From a virus, in the IMG/VR virus record IMGVR_UViG_3300021961_000672, positions 1 to 22,986 of that record: a stretch of DNA of 22,986 bases, one strand, 5' to 3'. Shown here one piece after another: positions 22,873 through 22,986 of this stretch (position 1 is the stretch's first letter; the number at the start of each line of letters is the position of its first letter). The translations under genes were made by a program, and so were the position numbers. The notes below the pieces were generated by a model. That model searched no databases. It saw only the letters and a list, made by a program, of their open reading frames with translations, and was not told where the DNA came from.

Positions 22873-22881
22873 TGTGGACAA
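22873..22881 (-). promoter_or_regulatory. DnaA-box-like site
   Basis: TTGTCCACA on the minus strand differs from the consensus DnaA box TTATCCACA at one base. It lies beside a run of A residues and about 70 nt before the gene for a protein with a DnaA-type DNA-binding domain. Confidence 0.45.
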
Positions 22882-22920
22882 AAAAGTTGGAAAATTTTGC
22901 GTGGGAGCCCCCAACGCAGA

Positions 22921-22943
22921 GGGCGGGGGCGGGGGGCAGGGGG
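22921..22943 (+). other. G-quadruplex-like run
   Basis: Four G-runs (3, 5, 6 and 5 G) separated by C, C and CA on the plus strand, fitting the usual G-quadruplex pattern. The C-rich strand is the one read as sense for the genes. It may pause polymerase near the right end or mark a control site. Confidence 0.5.
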
Positions 22944-22986
22944 TGCGCGCGTTTGCGCGGGCGAATTGCGCGCTTTCGGCCCGGCC

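Larger units (their letters stand above)
22805..22986. other. Non-coding right end: promoter, DnaA-box-like site, AT tract, G-rich run
   Basis: I see no coding frame here. From left to right: a leader and promoter (22805-22857), the DnaA-box-like TTGTCCACA on the minus strand (22873-22881), a short AT-rich tract with AAAATTTT (22881-22898), a G-rich run (22921-22943), and GCGC-rich sequence to the window edge. The layout could be a replication origin. The tract is short and only one box was found, so this is a proposal. Confidence 0.4.

Overview
This window is a 23-kb stretch of a podovirus-type (T7-like virion plan) tailed-phage genome. Every gene I can support lies on the minus strand, so transcription runs from the right end (about 22,986) to the left end (1). 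Genes are packed with 1-4 nt stop/start overlaps (ATGA, TAATG) and there is no gene-free stretch over 300 bases. The host cannot be read directly. The one good promoter, at the right end, fits the Caulobacter/alphaproteobacterial housekeeping pattern (TTGTCAG, 14 nt, GCTATCGC) better than an E. coli pattern, so an alphaproteobacterial host is a reasonable inference.

Right part (22,986-18,419, DNA metabolism and accessory): a GC-rich non-coding end with a G-quadruplex-like run, a DnaA-box-like site beside an AT-rich tract, and the promoter. Then come a small protein ending in a DnaA domain-IV-like DNA-binding module, a DUF6378-like protein, a ribbon-helix-helix regulator, a 44-residue membrane micro-protein, a RuvC-like resolvase, an exported M15-type peptidase candidate, a candidate ssDNA-binding protein with an acidic tail ending in Phe, and a TOPRIM/RepA-type primase-helicase. 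The two longer gaps in this part hold strong hairpins, including a mutually exclusive pair in front of the primase-helicase.

Middle part (18,416-10,654, packaging and head): small and large terminase subunits, a GNAT-fold T7 gp13-like protein, a small Gln-rich protein, a two-domain M15 peptidase plus lytic transglycosylase, portal, Bbp19-like protein, scaffold, major capsid protein and a small capsid-associated (possibly decoration) protein. A 180-nt leader with hairpins and a possible promoter precedes the capsid gene. A GC-rich hairpin with a GAAA loop follows the decoration-like gene.

Left part (10,605-1, tail and ejection): tail tubular A-like adaptor, tail tubular B-like nozzle protein, gp14-like internal virion protein, three large probable ejection proteins (598, 280 and 977 residues), and a tail fibre with a T7-type N-terminus that runs off the left edge. 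No phage RNA polymerase, DNA polymerase, integrase, tRNA or CRISPR array is visible here. The first two may lie outside the window.
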